Source: JAKEFM01 sp035695825 (GTDB lineage Bacteria > Planctomycetota > UBA1135 > JAKEFM01). Taken from it: 64,000 nt of DNA. Made by a program: the position numbers and the translations under genes. The stretch lies in the NCBI GenBank assembly GCA_035695825.1, contig DASRRH010000001.1:124001-188000 (forward strand), read 5' to 3'. Positions 17,344 to 24,884 of this stretch are shown piece by piece. Below the pieces are notes generated by a model. The model was not told where the DNA came from. It did not search any database and saw nothing but the letters and a program-made list of their open reading frames with translations. Each line of letters opens with the position of its first letter. Position 1 is the first letter of the stretch.

Positions 17344-18258
17344 TCATCGGGGTCCGTCGGAGGCGAGCCTCTCCGCCTCGGAGGATCCCATCCGACGGAG
17401 CACATGAACGAGCGTCTCCCGGCCGACGGCATCCGTCGGCTCCGCGGCGAAGAAGGCCCTCGCCGCCCGCTCGGCCTCCGCGAAGAACTCGGCTCGCAGG
17501 GCGAGGTGCGCGACGAGGAGAGGGCGGATCGGGGCCGGCGCCTTCGCCTCGATCCCCTTCACGCCCGCCTCGAAGGCGGCGCGCTCCTCCGCGCTCGCCG
17601 TCGCGAAGATGCGACGACCCTGACGCGACAGTTCCCAGGAGTACCGGACGCCCGGCTGCAAGTCCGGCGCCTCGGAGGGGTACTCGAGGAGCGGCGGTCT
17701 CCCCGTCCCGCGCCAGAGCGTCTCGCCGCGCGCCGTGCGCAGGACGATCTCGTCCTCGCCGCCCGAGGCCGCCTCCCAGCGGAAGGACGGCCGGGAATCG
17801 AGGATCTTCCCGGAGGGATAGACCAGCGAGAGGCCGCCCGACCGCAGTTGGGGCCCCTTCGCGAGCCTCTCCTCGCGCGAGAGGGGGACGAACTCCCCGA
17901 AGAGGTCGGGCCGCGACCGGGCGAGGTCGGCGGCGGCCGCGAAAAGGCCCTCCTGCGTTCCGGCCCGCTCGGCCGCTCCCCGAGTGCGGATCACGGAGAG
18001 CAGGTCGGGGCCGAAGGCGAATGCGGCCACCGCGACCAGAGCCGCCACGGCGGCGACTTGCGCCTTGAGGCCGAACGCCTTCCGGCCCGCCTCTCGGGCG
18101 GGTGCCGCCCTGGGGGAGAGGATCTGGGCGACTCCTCGACACCTCTCGCACCGACCGCCGGACTCCAGCTCGGGATTCTCTAGTTCGGAGGGGCGCTTCC
18201 CGAGGCGCGCGACTTGACCCTGCGGTCCGCACGCGGTCGCGCTCCTGGTCTTCGGCAA
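17344..18258 (-). CDS. Single-pass membrane protein, anti-sigma/FecR-like, probably N-truncated
   Basis: Clear coding part runs from about 18215 to 17344. It has a CERC motif (GGRCERCRG), as in the last zinc-binding half of anti-sigma zinc fingers. One transmembrane helix follows (AAVAALVAVAAFAFGPDLL), then an outer domain with SFRWEAASGGEDEIVLRTA and LQPGVRYSWELS, resembling the FecR/Ig-like domains of planctomycete membrane anti-sigma partners. The C-terminus is Ala-rich helical. No good start exists: only TTG 18258 and CTG 18168 are in frame, and the TTG lies inside a remnant of another gene on the opposite strand. The normal N-terminal zinc finger half (HxxxC) is absent, so I think the 5' end was lost. 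It lies 46 bases upstream of the CHAT gene, as in sigma/anti-sigma/CHAT operons, but no sigma gene is present. Confidence 0.6.
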   Translation of the reverse strand: MPKTRSATACGPQGQVARLGKRPSELENPELESGGRCERCRGVAQILSPRAAPAREAGRKAFGLKAQVAAVAALVAVAAFAFGPDLLSVIRTRGAAERAGTQEGLFAAAADLARSRPDLFGEFVPLSREERLAKGPQLRSGGLSLVYPSGKILDSRPSFRWEAASGGEDEIVLRTARGETLWRGTGRPPLLEYPSEAPDLQPGVRYSWELSRQGRRIFATASAEERAAFEAGVKGIEAKAPAPIRPLLVAHLALRAEFFAEAERAARAFFAAEPTDAVGRETLVHVLRRMGSSEAERLASDGPR

Positions 18259-18490
18259 CCAGGAGGCGAGCCTCCCGCTCCTCGGCGGAACGCTCCTCGC
18301 GGCGCCCGTCGCCGTCCTCGGCATCCCGCTCGGAGGACCGGCGGGCGTGGCGGGGCCGGGAGAATTCACGCTCCCCTACCTGGTCTCCCCCCTGTGGTCC
18401 GGGGCGAGCTTCTACATGCAGGTCGGCGTCCTCGACCCCGGCGCGCCGCAGGGGGTCGCCTTCAGCAATGGGCTGAAGATCACGATCGGA
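18218..18490 (+). pseudogene. Orphan C-terminal fragment of a secreted protein
   Basis: About 90 residues read from just after a TGA (18215-18217) with no start: PHAVALLVFGNQEASLPLLGG, then GPGEFTLPYLVSP, GASFYMQVGVLDPG and FSNGLKITIG. This is the C-terminal beta-domain that ends many planctomycete-type secreted proteins, and it is related to the tail of the FG-GAP protein at 8427-10322. The normal stop after KITIG is missing and the frame runs on into the next gene. There is no signal peptide, no upstream body and no promoter, so it is a remnant. Confidence 0.65.
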
Positions 18491-18540
18491 AAATCGCCGG
18501 TCCGGGAAGGGGCTCGGCGGGGCGACCGGTCCTTCCCGCC

Positions 18541-18546
18541 TAGAAT
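18541..18546 (+). promoter_or_regulatory. -10 element (TAGAAT) 11 bases before the YfhO-like gene
   Basis: TAGAAT followed by CGCCGTCCCTC and ATG at 18558. The predicted transcript has a leader of about 4 bases and there is no Shine-Dalgarno sequence. Confidence 0.45.
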
Positions 18547-18557
18547 CGCCGTCCCTC

Positions 18558-21275
18558 ATGACGGGGGAGTCCCTCGCGCGCCGGCCCTTCCTCGTCGGCC
18601 TTGCCGCCTCCTGCGCCCTCTTCGCGCCGGCTTTCCTCCGGCCGGACCGGGCCCTCCTCCCGCTCGACCACTTCGGCGCCTGGCAGCCCTGGCTCGGGGA
18701 CCGGTCGTCCGCGCCCGTCGCGAACCCGATCCTCTACGACCAGGCCGCCCAGTTCCTCTCGTGGAATGAGTTCCTTCGGCGCAGCCTCGCGGCCGGCGTC
18801 TTCCCCCTCTGGAATCCCCACCAGGCGCTCGGCGAGCCCTTCGCCGGCAACGTCCAGGCGCGGCTCCTCGATCCCTTGAGCGGGTTGGTCCTCGCCGTGA
18901 ACGGGGCGACCGGGACCCTCTACGGCTGGACGCTTTCCGCCGTGTTCCGCACGGCGCTCTCCTTTTTTTTCGCGGCGAGCCTCGCTCGGCTGCTCGGCGC
19001 CGCGCCGCTCGGCGGGCTCGCCGCGGGTGCGGTCTACGCCTTCGGCGGGGTCTCGGTCGTCTACCTCAATTACCCCCTCGGCCACGTGCTCCCCTGGATC
19101 GCCGCCTCGGCGTGCGCCGCGGTGCGTCTCCGTCGGGAGCCGAGGGGTCGTTCCCTCGCCGCGCTCGCCGGCGCCGTCGCCTTGAGCGCCTTGGCGGGCC
19201 ATCCCGAGACGACGGCCGTCGGGCTCGCGGCGGTCGGGGCGACCTTCCTCTCCGTGCCGGCCCGGGGCCGCCCCCCGATCGGGCGGTTCCTCCTCGGCGT
19301 CACGATCGGGCTCGCGCTCGCCTCCCCCGTCCTCCTCCCGTTCCTCGAGTACCTCGCGCACTCGGCGGTTCGCGGAGGGCGGGCGGGAGCGCGTCGGGTC
19401 GCGCTCGAGGGAGATCGGCCGGCTCTCTGGATCCCGTGGACGCTCGCGGCCGGCGCGCTCTTCCTCCTCGTGCGCAGACGCTTCGGGGAACCGGCTCCCC
19501 GCGGACGCGACCTCATCACGCTCCCCCTCGTCGCAGCGGGGCTCCTCGGCGCCCTCCACTTCGGAACCCGGTCCTCGGGAGGGGAGAGCCTCGCCACGCT
19601 GCTCTGGCCCAACGCCATCTCGTCGGGTCCCTTCGGGGAGGCGTTCCACACCCCGCTCCAGACGTCGAGCGCCGCGTTCGTCGGCCTCGGAGCGCTCTTC
19701 CTCCTCCTCGGCGCGCTCGTCGATTCCCTCGCGGGACGCCGCTCGGAGCCCTTCGTCTGGATCTGGCTCTTCGCGCTCGCGGACTTTCTCGAGGAGCCGG
19801 CGACGCGGCTGCTCCTCCACGGCGCGTCGCCGGGGAGCCTCCTCGGTCCGCATGTCTCAAGTTCCGCCGCGGTCCTCGCGGGTGCGATCGCCGTCGCTCG
19901 CGCGTTCCGTTTCGAGAGCGCCGAAGCGGCGCGGCAGACCTGGGACCGCATGGCGCGCGGCGTCGCCGTGGCCAGCCTCTGCGCGCTCGGCGTGTGGCTC
20001 GACGGCCGGATCGGTCCGCTCCGCTTGTCGCAGCCCGCCGAGGGGGACCCAGCCGCGCGTCTCGAGGGAGCCCTCCTGTTCCCCTCGCCGGGGATCTCCG
20101 TTGCCCGTCGCCTCGTCGCGAACGGGTACGTCGTCTCGCGCGAGCCGCTCTCCGCGCTCTCCCTCGAGCTCGCCTCGCCGCGCGGGGGGACGTTCCGGCG
20201 TCCCTGCGACCGATGGCGGGAGCGCCCCGAGAAGCCGCGCGGCTCGAGTTCCTACGAGTGGTCCGTGCTCGGCTGGAACACGGCCCGGATCCCCCGGGGA
20301 ACGTACGCCGTCCTCCTCCGAGGCCGGGACGCCGCGGGGCGCGCCGTCGCCTCGGAGCGGCTCGGGGAGGTCGTGCTCGGTCCCTTCGAGGACCTCGGCT
20401 CCGGACGCTTCCTCCTGATCCTTCTCGCGGCGGCGGCGGTCCTCGTCGGGCGGCTCCTTCGCCCTGCCCCGTGGACAAGTCTCCCGCTCCTCGCTGCGAT
20501 CGGCGCCGATCCGGTCGCCGCCGGGTGGCGGTTCAACGAGACTCACCCCGGGAGCCTGCGCGAGCTCGTGCAGGATCCCTTCGTCGAGGAGGTCCGGAGA
20601 GAGGTCGGCCACGACCGGGTGCTCACGGACCACAGGGTCCTTCCGCCCGAGTCGGCGACCCTCGTCGGCCTCCGGGACGTCTGGAGCTACGACGCCCTCC
20701 AACCGGCCGCCACGAAGCGGCTCCTCGATGAGATCGGGGGGCGTCCGGGTCTCCCTCCCGAACGGTGGGGATCGATCGGGCTCGGGAATCCGATCCTCCC
20801 GCTCCTCGGCGTGCGGGGCCTCCTCGGGACGGGAGAGTCCGAGCCCCCGAAGCCCTGGCGCCTCCTGCGATCCCGCGGGCCCCTCGCCTTCTACGCGCGA
20901 GAAGGAGGCGACGGCCGGGCGTTCCTTGCCGAGGTCGGCGCGGATCCTCCGCTCCCTGCGCCGGGCTTCGGGCGCGTCGAATTCCTCGAGGACGGGCCAA
21001 ATCAGGTGCGCCTCCGGTCGACCGCGGCGAGGTCCGCGCTCCTCGTTCTCGCGGACACCCACTTCCCGGGCTGGACCGCCCGGCTCGACGGCGCGAGGGC
21101 CGAGATCGTGCTCGTCGCGGGAGCCGTCCGCGGGGTGAAAGTCCCGGCCGGCGAGCACGTCGTCGAGTTCCGCTACGCCCCCTTCTCCTTCACCCTCGGT
21201 CTCCTCCTGGCCGCGGTCGGGGTGGCCGCCTCGCTCCTCCTCGGAGGCGGCGGGAGGGCGAGGGCCCGTCGATGA
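18558..21275 (+). CDS. YfhO-like polytopic membrane protein (GT-C-type glycosyltransferase candidate)
   Basis: 905 residues. Many hydrophobic segments lie between residues 10 and 520, followed by a luminal/periplasmic C-terminal part and a last helix near 880-900 (FTLGLLLAAVGVAASLLLG). Hallmarks of the YfhO group are seen: a first loop with PLDHFGAWQPW and an FPLWNPHQALGEPFAGN segment, YAFGGVSVVYLNYPLGHVLPW, and the GHPETT motif. The C-terminal region contains DTHFPGWTARLDG and the HVVEFRYAP stretch, also typical of YfhO-type proteins. These membrane proteins are thought to add sugars to lipids or cell-wall polymers. It starts at ATG 18558 with a -10 box 11 bases upstream. It converges on the next gene with a 16-base gap. 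Confidence 0.82.
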   Translation: MTGESLARRPFLVGLAASCALFAPAFLRPDRALLPLDHFGAWQPWLGDRSSAPVANPILYDQAAQFLSWNEFLRRSLAAGVFPLWNPHQALGEPFAGNVQARLLDPLSGLVLAVNGATGTLYGWTLSAVFRTALSFFFAASLARLLGAAPLGGLAAGAVYAFGGVSVVYLNYPLGHVLPWIAASACAAVRLRREPRGRSLAALAGAVALSALAGHPETTAVGLAAVGATFLSVPARGRPPIGRFLLGVTIGLALASPVLLPFLEYLAHSAVRGGRAGARRVALEGDRPALWIPWTLAAGALFLLVRRRFGEPAPRGRDLITLPLVAAGLLGALHFGTRSSGGESLATLLWPNAISSGPFGEAFHTPLQTSSAAFVGLGALFLLLGALVDSLAGRRSEPFVWIWLFALADFLEEPATRLLLHGASPGSLLGPHVSSSAAVLAGAIAVARAFRFESAEAARQTWDRMARGVAVASLCALGVWLDGRIGPLRLSQPAEGDPAARLEGALLFPSPGISVARRLVANGYVVSREPLSALSLELASPRGGTFRRPCDRWRERPEKPRGSSSYEWSVLGWNTARIPRGTYAVLLRGRDAAGRAVASERLGEVVLGPFEDLGSGRFLLILLAAAAVLVGRLLRPAPWTSLPLLAAIGADPVAAGWRFNETHPGSLRELVQDPFVEEVRREVGHDRVLTDHRVLPPESATLVGLRDVWSYDALQPAATKRLLDEIGGRPGLPPERWGSIGLGNPILPLLGVRGLLGTGESEPPKPWRLLRSRGPLAFYAREGGDGRAFLAEVGADPPLPAPGFGRVEFLEDGPNQVRLRSTAARSALLVLADTHFPGWTARLDGARAEIVLVAGAVRGVKVPAGEHVVEFRYAPFSFTLGLLLAAVGVAASLLLGGGGRARARR

Positions 21276-21291
21276 GGCGGGCGGACCTCCT

Positions 21292-23010
21292 TCAGGGGGA
21301 CTCGACGCGGACCTCGGTCGCGTCCCCCTCGCCGACCGTCACGCCGCGGCGGATCCCCTTCCCCCGGCAGACCTGGAGCTCGAGCGCGTAGTCCCCCGGC
21401 GGCGCGCGGAGGGAGAAGAGGCAGCTCCCGTCCTCTCTCACCCGAAGGCGCCGCGTCTCCTCGCAGACCGGGACGGTCCCGAGCGCGAGGAGGCGGACCT
21501 CGCAGCCGAGGAATCCACCGGGCTCGACCCGGTCGCGGCGAGGGTGGAATCGAACCTTGAGCCTCCGAGGTCGCCGGAGGGGGAACTCGACGTCCCTCCG
21601 AGTCGAGGATTCGACCCGGACCCGCAGGACGTTGCCGGCGAGGAGCGCCAGTCCTGGGCCGGAGGGAAGCCCGTCGAGTGCCGCTTCCGCGGCGCTCCCG
21701 GAGAGGTGCGAGATCGTCGACCTCCGCAGGGTGGAAGTGCCGTCGGGAGTCCGGTACTCGAGAGTCGAGGCGGGGAGGTCGGAGGGCCAGCCTTCCGTCG
21801 GGAGGAGGAGGAGTCGGACGCTCCCCGGTCGCGACAGACGGAGGACTTCCCGGACCGTCTCGCGGGCGCGAACCTCCACCCGCGTCGCGTTCTCCGCGTA
21901 CCCCGGCGCCCCGCCCTCGAGGACGTAGGATCCCGACGCGACCATCGGGAACGGGAAGGGGAAGCCTCTCCCCCCGCCCCCTCGTGCCGCCCCCGTCTCG
22001 AAGTCCCCCCGGGGCCTGCGCAGTCGGACCGACGCTCCCGGGATCGGCTCCTCGCTCGCCGCGTCGCGCACCTCGACGAGGAGGTTGCCGAGACCCCGGA
22101 GGAGACTCTGGAAGTCGACTCTCAATTCGAAGTCGCCGTCTCCGTCCTGCCAGGGCTTCTCCGCGACGACCTCGTCGCGGAAGGTCGCGGTGACCAGGCG
22201 CGCGAAACCCTGCGGCACGGCGATCTCGAAGGTCGCGCTCTCGGCCTGGATCTTGGCCGACTCCCCGCGGATCCTCCTTCCCCACATCCCCGGGCAGAAG
22301 GGCTCGGTCAGGGCGTAGATCCAGGAGGAGCCCGAGAAGCCGCGCGCTCCCGCGCCTTGGACCGGATCCGAGGCGCCGAAGAAGAGGACCTGCACGACCA
22401 GGGCGGGAAGGGGCGCGCCCGCGGGATCGACGAGACGGCCGCGGATCAAGGTGAGGGGCTTCGGGACGACCTGGAAGTCGATCCGCTGCCGCGTGCTCCG
22501 GTCGGGGACGTGGATCGGCTGGGAGGCGGGCTCGAAGAGGGGCGCGTCGACCCGGACGGCCGCCGTCCCCACGGCGCGGGGCTCGAGGGAGTAGTTCCCC
22601 TCCTTGTCCGTGCGCGCCGAGGAGACGGAGTCCCGCTCCTCCTCCTCCTCGTCGAGCCCGAGCCGTTCGACGGCGAGCTCGACGAAGGCGTCGGCTACGG
22701 GTTGCCCGGAGGGGTCGACCACCTGGCCGAAAATCTCGCCCGTCTCGGGCGGCGGGGGGGGGAGCTTCGTGGCGATCGTCCCTTCCCCGCCCGGCGGAGG
22801 AGGCTCGACCTCGGCGCGCGCGATCCGACTCTCCGGAAGCGGAGGATCCGCCCCCGGCGCGGCGAGGGGTGGCGAGGCGTCCGTCGCGTCCTTCGCGCGG
22901 GGCGCTGCGGGTCGCGTGGGGCCGGGCAGGATCCAGACGGCCACCGGCAGGCCGACAAGGAGGAGCAGGAAGGCGAACGCGGCCGCGCGCCCCGTCCCAC
23001 CCCTCGTCAT
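21292..23010 (-). CDS. Membrane-anchored protein with carboxypeptidase-regulatory/Cna-B-like repeats
   Basis: 572 residues. An N-terminal hydrophobic helix (AFAFLLLLVGLPVAVWILPG, about 10-29) acts as signal anchor. A proline-rich linker (about 35-90) leads to several beta-sandwich modules: GQVVDPSGQPVADAFVEL (about 95), RGRLVDPAGAPLPALVVQ (about 190), VEVRDAASEEPIPGASVRL (about 315) and a last one near 440-560. These are carboxypeptidase-regulatory-like domains, used in secreted adhesins and envelope proteins. The gene lies opposite and convergent with the YfhO gene. A TATAGG box (minus strand, near 23055) is a possible -10. A related but longer protein is at 49628-51694. Function unknown beyond surface location. 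Confidence 0.8.
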   Translation of the reverse strand: MTRGGTGRAAAFAFLLLLVGLPVAVWILPGPTRPAAPRAKDATDASPPLAAPGADPPLPESRIARAEVEPPPPGGEGTIATKLPPPPPETGEIFGQVVDPSGQPVADAFVELAVERLGLDEEEEERDSVSSARTDKEGNYSLEPRAVGTAAVRVDAPLFEPASQPIHVPDRSTRQRIDFQVVPKPLTLIRGRLVDPAGAPLPALVVQVLFFGASDPVQGAGARGFSGSSWIYALTEPFCPGMWGRRIRGESAKIQAESATFEIAVPQGFARLVTATFRDEVVAEKPWQDGDGDFELRVDFQSLLRGLGNLLVEVRDAASEEPIPGASVRLRRPRGDFETGAARGGGGRGFPFPFPMVASGSYVLEGGAPGYAENATRVEVRARETVREVLRLSRPGSVRLLLLPTEGWPSDLPASTLEYRTPDGTSTLRRSTISHLSGSAAEAALDGLPSGPGLALLAGNVLRVRVESSTRRDVEFPLRRPRRLKVRFHPRRDRVEPGGFLGCEVRLLALGTVPVCEETRRLRVREDGSCLFSLRAPPGDYALELQVCRGKGIRRGVTVGEGDATEVRVESP

Positions 23011-23117
23011 GCCGGAGGCTCCTCGGTTGCGATCCCGCTGGGATCGGCCCTCCCTATAGTCGGGGCCCGCACTCTAGTTTCCGGGCGGGAGGACCCCGTC
23101 GTCCGCCCTCCCGCCGC

Positions 23118-23123
23118 TAGAAT
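23118..23123 (+). promoter_or_regulatory. -10 element (TAGAAT) before the BtrH-like gene
   Basis: TAGAAT 37 bases before ATG 23161, followed by a purine-rich ribosome site (GCGAGGGAGAAG, 23144-23155). It is the same hexamer as before the YfhO-like gene. Confidence 0.4.
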
Positions 23124-23160
23124 CGCGCTTTCCCCCCGATCGGAGCGAGGGAGAAGCCGG

Positions 23161-23655
23161 ATGCAAGTCCCGGGCTACCGCCACTTCGGCGGCGTCCACC
23201 CCGACACCGCCGCGATCAAGAACATCCTCGCCCACGCGGGTTTCGTGGATCCGCTCACGGGGAAGCCCTTCACCGAGGCCGCGATCCTCGGGATCGCGGG
23301 CGGGATCGGATCGGGCCACTCCTTCTGCCCCTCCGTCCTCCGCTACCGGATGGGGGCCGGCGTGGGGCTCGTCTCGCGCCACCTCGCCTACACATGGGAC
23401 GGCACGTTCCACAAGGCGTTCCTCGATCGGGTCGGGGTCGAGGAGACGATCCTCGGGGCGAGCCATCCGTCGGCGGGCCAGAAGAAGGCCGCGGCCGAGC
23501 TCGAGAAGGGGAACCCGGTCCTCGTCTGCTGCGCCCGGATGCTCTCCTACCACGGAGGGGTCCATACCCCCGCCCTGACGGGGGGCGCCGCCTGGGCCGT
23601 CGTCCTCCACGGAATCGACGAGGCGAAGGGGGAAGCGAGGGAACCGGCGGCCTGA
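23161..23655 (+). CDS. BtrH N-terminal-domain protein (peptidase-like fold), short form
   Basis: 164 residues from ATG at 23161. It resembles the N-terminal domain of the butirosin protein BtrH and DUF4872 proteins: GYRHFGGVHPDTAAIKNIL near the start, EAAILGIAGGIGSGHSFC, and the later segment PVLVCCARMLSYHGGVHTP ending in WAVVLHGIDEAKG. BtrH transfers an acyl chain from a carrier protein to an aminoglycoside, but most homologues are uncharacterised. The protein stops at the point where full-length homologues continue into a linker and the DUF4872 domain, which is encoded separately by the next gene overlapping at TGATG. It may be a split or internally shortened gene. Confidence 0.7.
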   Translation: MQVPGYRHFGGVHPDTAAIKNILAHAGFVDPLTGKPFTEAAILGIAGGIGSGHSFCPSVLRYRMGAGVGLVSRHLAYTWDGTFHKAFLDRVGVEETILGASHPSAGQKKAAAELEKGNPVLVCCARMLSYHGGVHTPALTGGAAWAVVLHGIDEAKGEAREPAA

Positions 23656-24047
23656 TGCGCCCCCTCTACGCCGCGTTCCTCGAGGGGGCCGCGGATGCGA
23701 CGGGGAGGAAGGGGCTCCGCGCGTGCGCGGGGGCCTACCGGCTCCTCGGCGAGCAGTGGGCCGAGTTCGGCGAGGCGGCACTCCCCGACGCCGTGCCCGA
23801 CCTCAAGAGGACGAAGAAGCTCCTGCGCGAGCGCCGCCGGCTCTTCGAGACCGAGGCGCCGCAGGCGCTGCCGCGGATCTTCGCGATCGACGCGGAGCTC
23901 CGGAAGCTCGACGCGGCCCTGACGGAGGGGTTTCCCCTCGACGAGAGGGAAACGCTCGCCCTCCTCGAGTCGATGCAGGGACGCGCGGTCGAGCCGGTCG
24001 GGGCGGAGCGCGCCGCGATCGAAGCCCTCGCGAAGGCGGCGGCGTAG
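23655..24047 (+). CDS. DUF4872-like C-terminal half of a BtrH-type protein
   Basis: 130 residues, ATG at 23655 inside the TGA of the previous gene (TGATG). All helical: LYAAFLEGAADATGRKGLRA, YRLLGEQWAEFGEAALPD, then LLRERRRLFETEAPQALP and a C-terminal helix pair. This matches the C-terminal DUF4872 region that follows the BtrH-type domain in ~330-residue homologues. The linker region of about 40-70 residues normally found between the two halves is absent, so the pair is either a functional split into two subunits translated together or the result of an internal deletion. No other gene of an aminoglycoside pathway is adjacent. Confidence 0.62.
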   Translation: MRPLYAAFLEGAADATGRKGLRACAGAYRLLGEQWAEFGEAALPDAVPDLKRTKKLLRERRRLFETEAPQALPRIFAIDAELRKLDAALTEGFPLDERETLALLESMQGRAVEPVGAERAAIEALAKAAA

Positions 24048-24070
24048 GGAGGGGGCGGCCCCGACCTACG
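24043..24070. terminator. Bidirectional hairpin spanning two convergent stop codons
   Basis: CGTAGG (24043-24048) pairs with CCTACG (24065-24070), with an inner GGGG/CCCC stem. Both convergent genes end inside it: TAG at 24045-24047 on the plus strand and TAG at 24068-24066 on the minus strand. Confidence 0.6.
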
Positions 24071-24884
24071 GCTTCGCCGGCGCGGGGCTCTTGTATCGCT
24101 GGACCTTGAGGTCGGCGCGGCAGACTCCCGCAGCCGCCCCGTGATCCCGGAACGCGAGGAGCCCCTCGGTCATCCCTTTCCCGTCGAGGTCGTAGCGGCC
24201 GGCTTCGAGGAGGTACCGGCGGAGCAGCTCGACGGGGAGGCCCGTCTCCCGGGCCGCCTCTTCCGCGATCTCCTTCCGCGCCTCGAGGCCGCGCCGGGCC
24301 GCATTCGCGAAGGCCTTCTCCAGGCCGCCGAGGTCGGCCCCGGGGCGCACGATCCAGAGCGCGAAGACCATCGGGAGGCCCGTCAGCTCCTTCCAGGCGG
24401 CGGCAAGGTCGACCTCCTCGTATCCCTGCGGAGTCGTCGCGCGGAGCGCCTCGTCCCCGATCCGGAGGAACGCGTCGGTCCCGTCGCTCGCCCCGTCGAC
24501 CCCGGAGGGGAGGTCGCGGTAGTCGATCCGGTGGGGGGTCCAGGAGGCGAGGAGGGTGCGGACGAGCGCCGAGGCCGAGCGGCTCGCCGCGTCGAGGGAG
24601 ACCGCGCGGATCGAGGGAAACGAGCGGCGCGTGTAGAGCTTGACGCTGCCGGACTCTCCGTCGGCGCCGATGCAGAGGCCGGGGAGGATCGCGTAGCCCC
24701 CCCGCCGGAAGATCTCGACCGAGGAGGCGAGCGCGACGTCGAGCGTGCCGGCGCGGAGCCCCTCGACGAGGCGGGAGGGGACGTCCTCGACGAGCTCGAT
24801 CCCCGGCTCCTCGTCGAGCCCGTAGAGGAGGGGGCGCGCGACGACGTAAGGAGGGGCTCCGACCCGGATCGCGCGCGCGTTCAC
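24066..24884 (-). CDS. mqnA: Chorismate dehydratase (futalosine menaquinone pathway)
   Basis: 272 residues, GTG start at 24884. MqnA converts chorismate to 3-[(1-carboxyvinyl)oxy]benzoate, the first step of the futalosine route to menaquinone. It has the periplasmic-binding-protein-like fold, with RVGAPPYVVARPLLYGL at the N-terminus, VPSRLVEGLRAGTLDVALASSVE and GLCIGADGESGSVKLYTRR, which match MqnA. The stretch LDAASRSASALVRTLL is also conserved. Length is normal. The start overlaps the mqnE stop by 4 bases (GTGA), so it is the last gene of an mqnC-mqnE-mqnA operon. Confidence 0.9.
   Translation of the reverse strand: MNARAIRVGAPPYVVARPLLYGLDEEPGIELVEDVPSRLVEGLRAGTLDVALASSVEIFRRGGYAILPGLCIGADGESGSVKLYTRRSFPSIRAVSLDAASRSASALVRTLLASWTPHRIDYRDLPSGVDGASDGTDAFLRIGDEALRATTPQGYEEVDLAAAWKELTGLPMVFALWIVRPGADLGGLEKAFANAARRGLEARKEIAEEAARETGLPVELLRRYLLEAGRYDLDGKGMTEGLLAFRDHGAAAGVCRADLKVQRYKSPAPAKP

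Noticed and set aside
14199..18068. Open frame of 1289 codons on the plus strand
   Set aside because: Shadow of the TPR-CHAT gene; its repeats are only the antisense of the TPR units.
23161..24047. Part of an aminoglycoside (butirosin-like) cluster
   Set aside because: The flanking genes are menaquinone and envelope genes; the aminotransferase/cyclase genes are 30 kb away.
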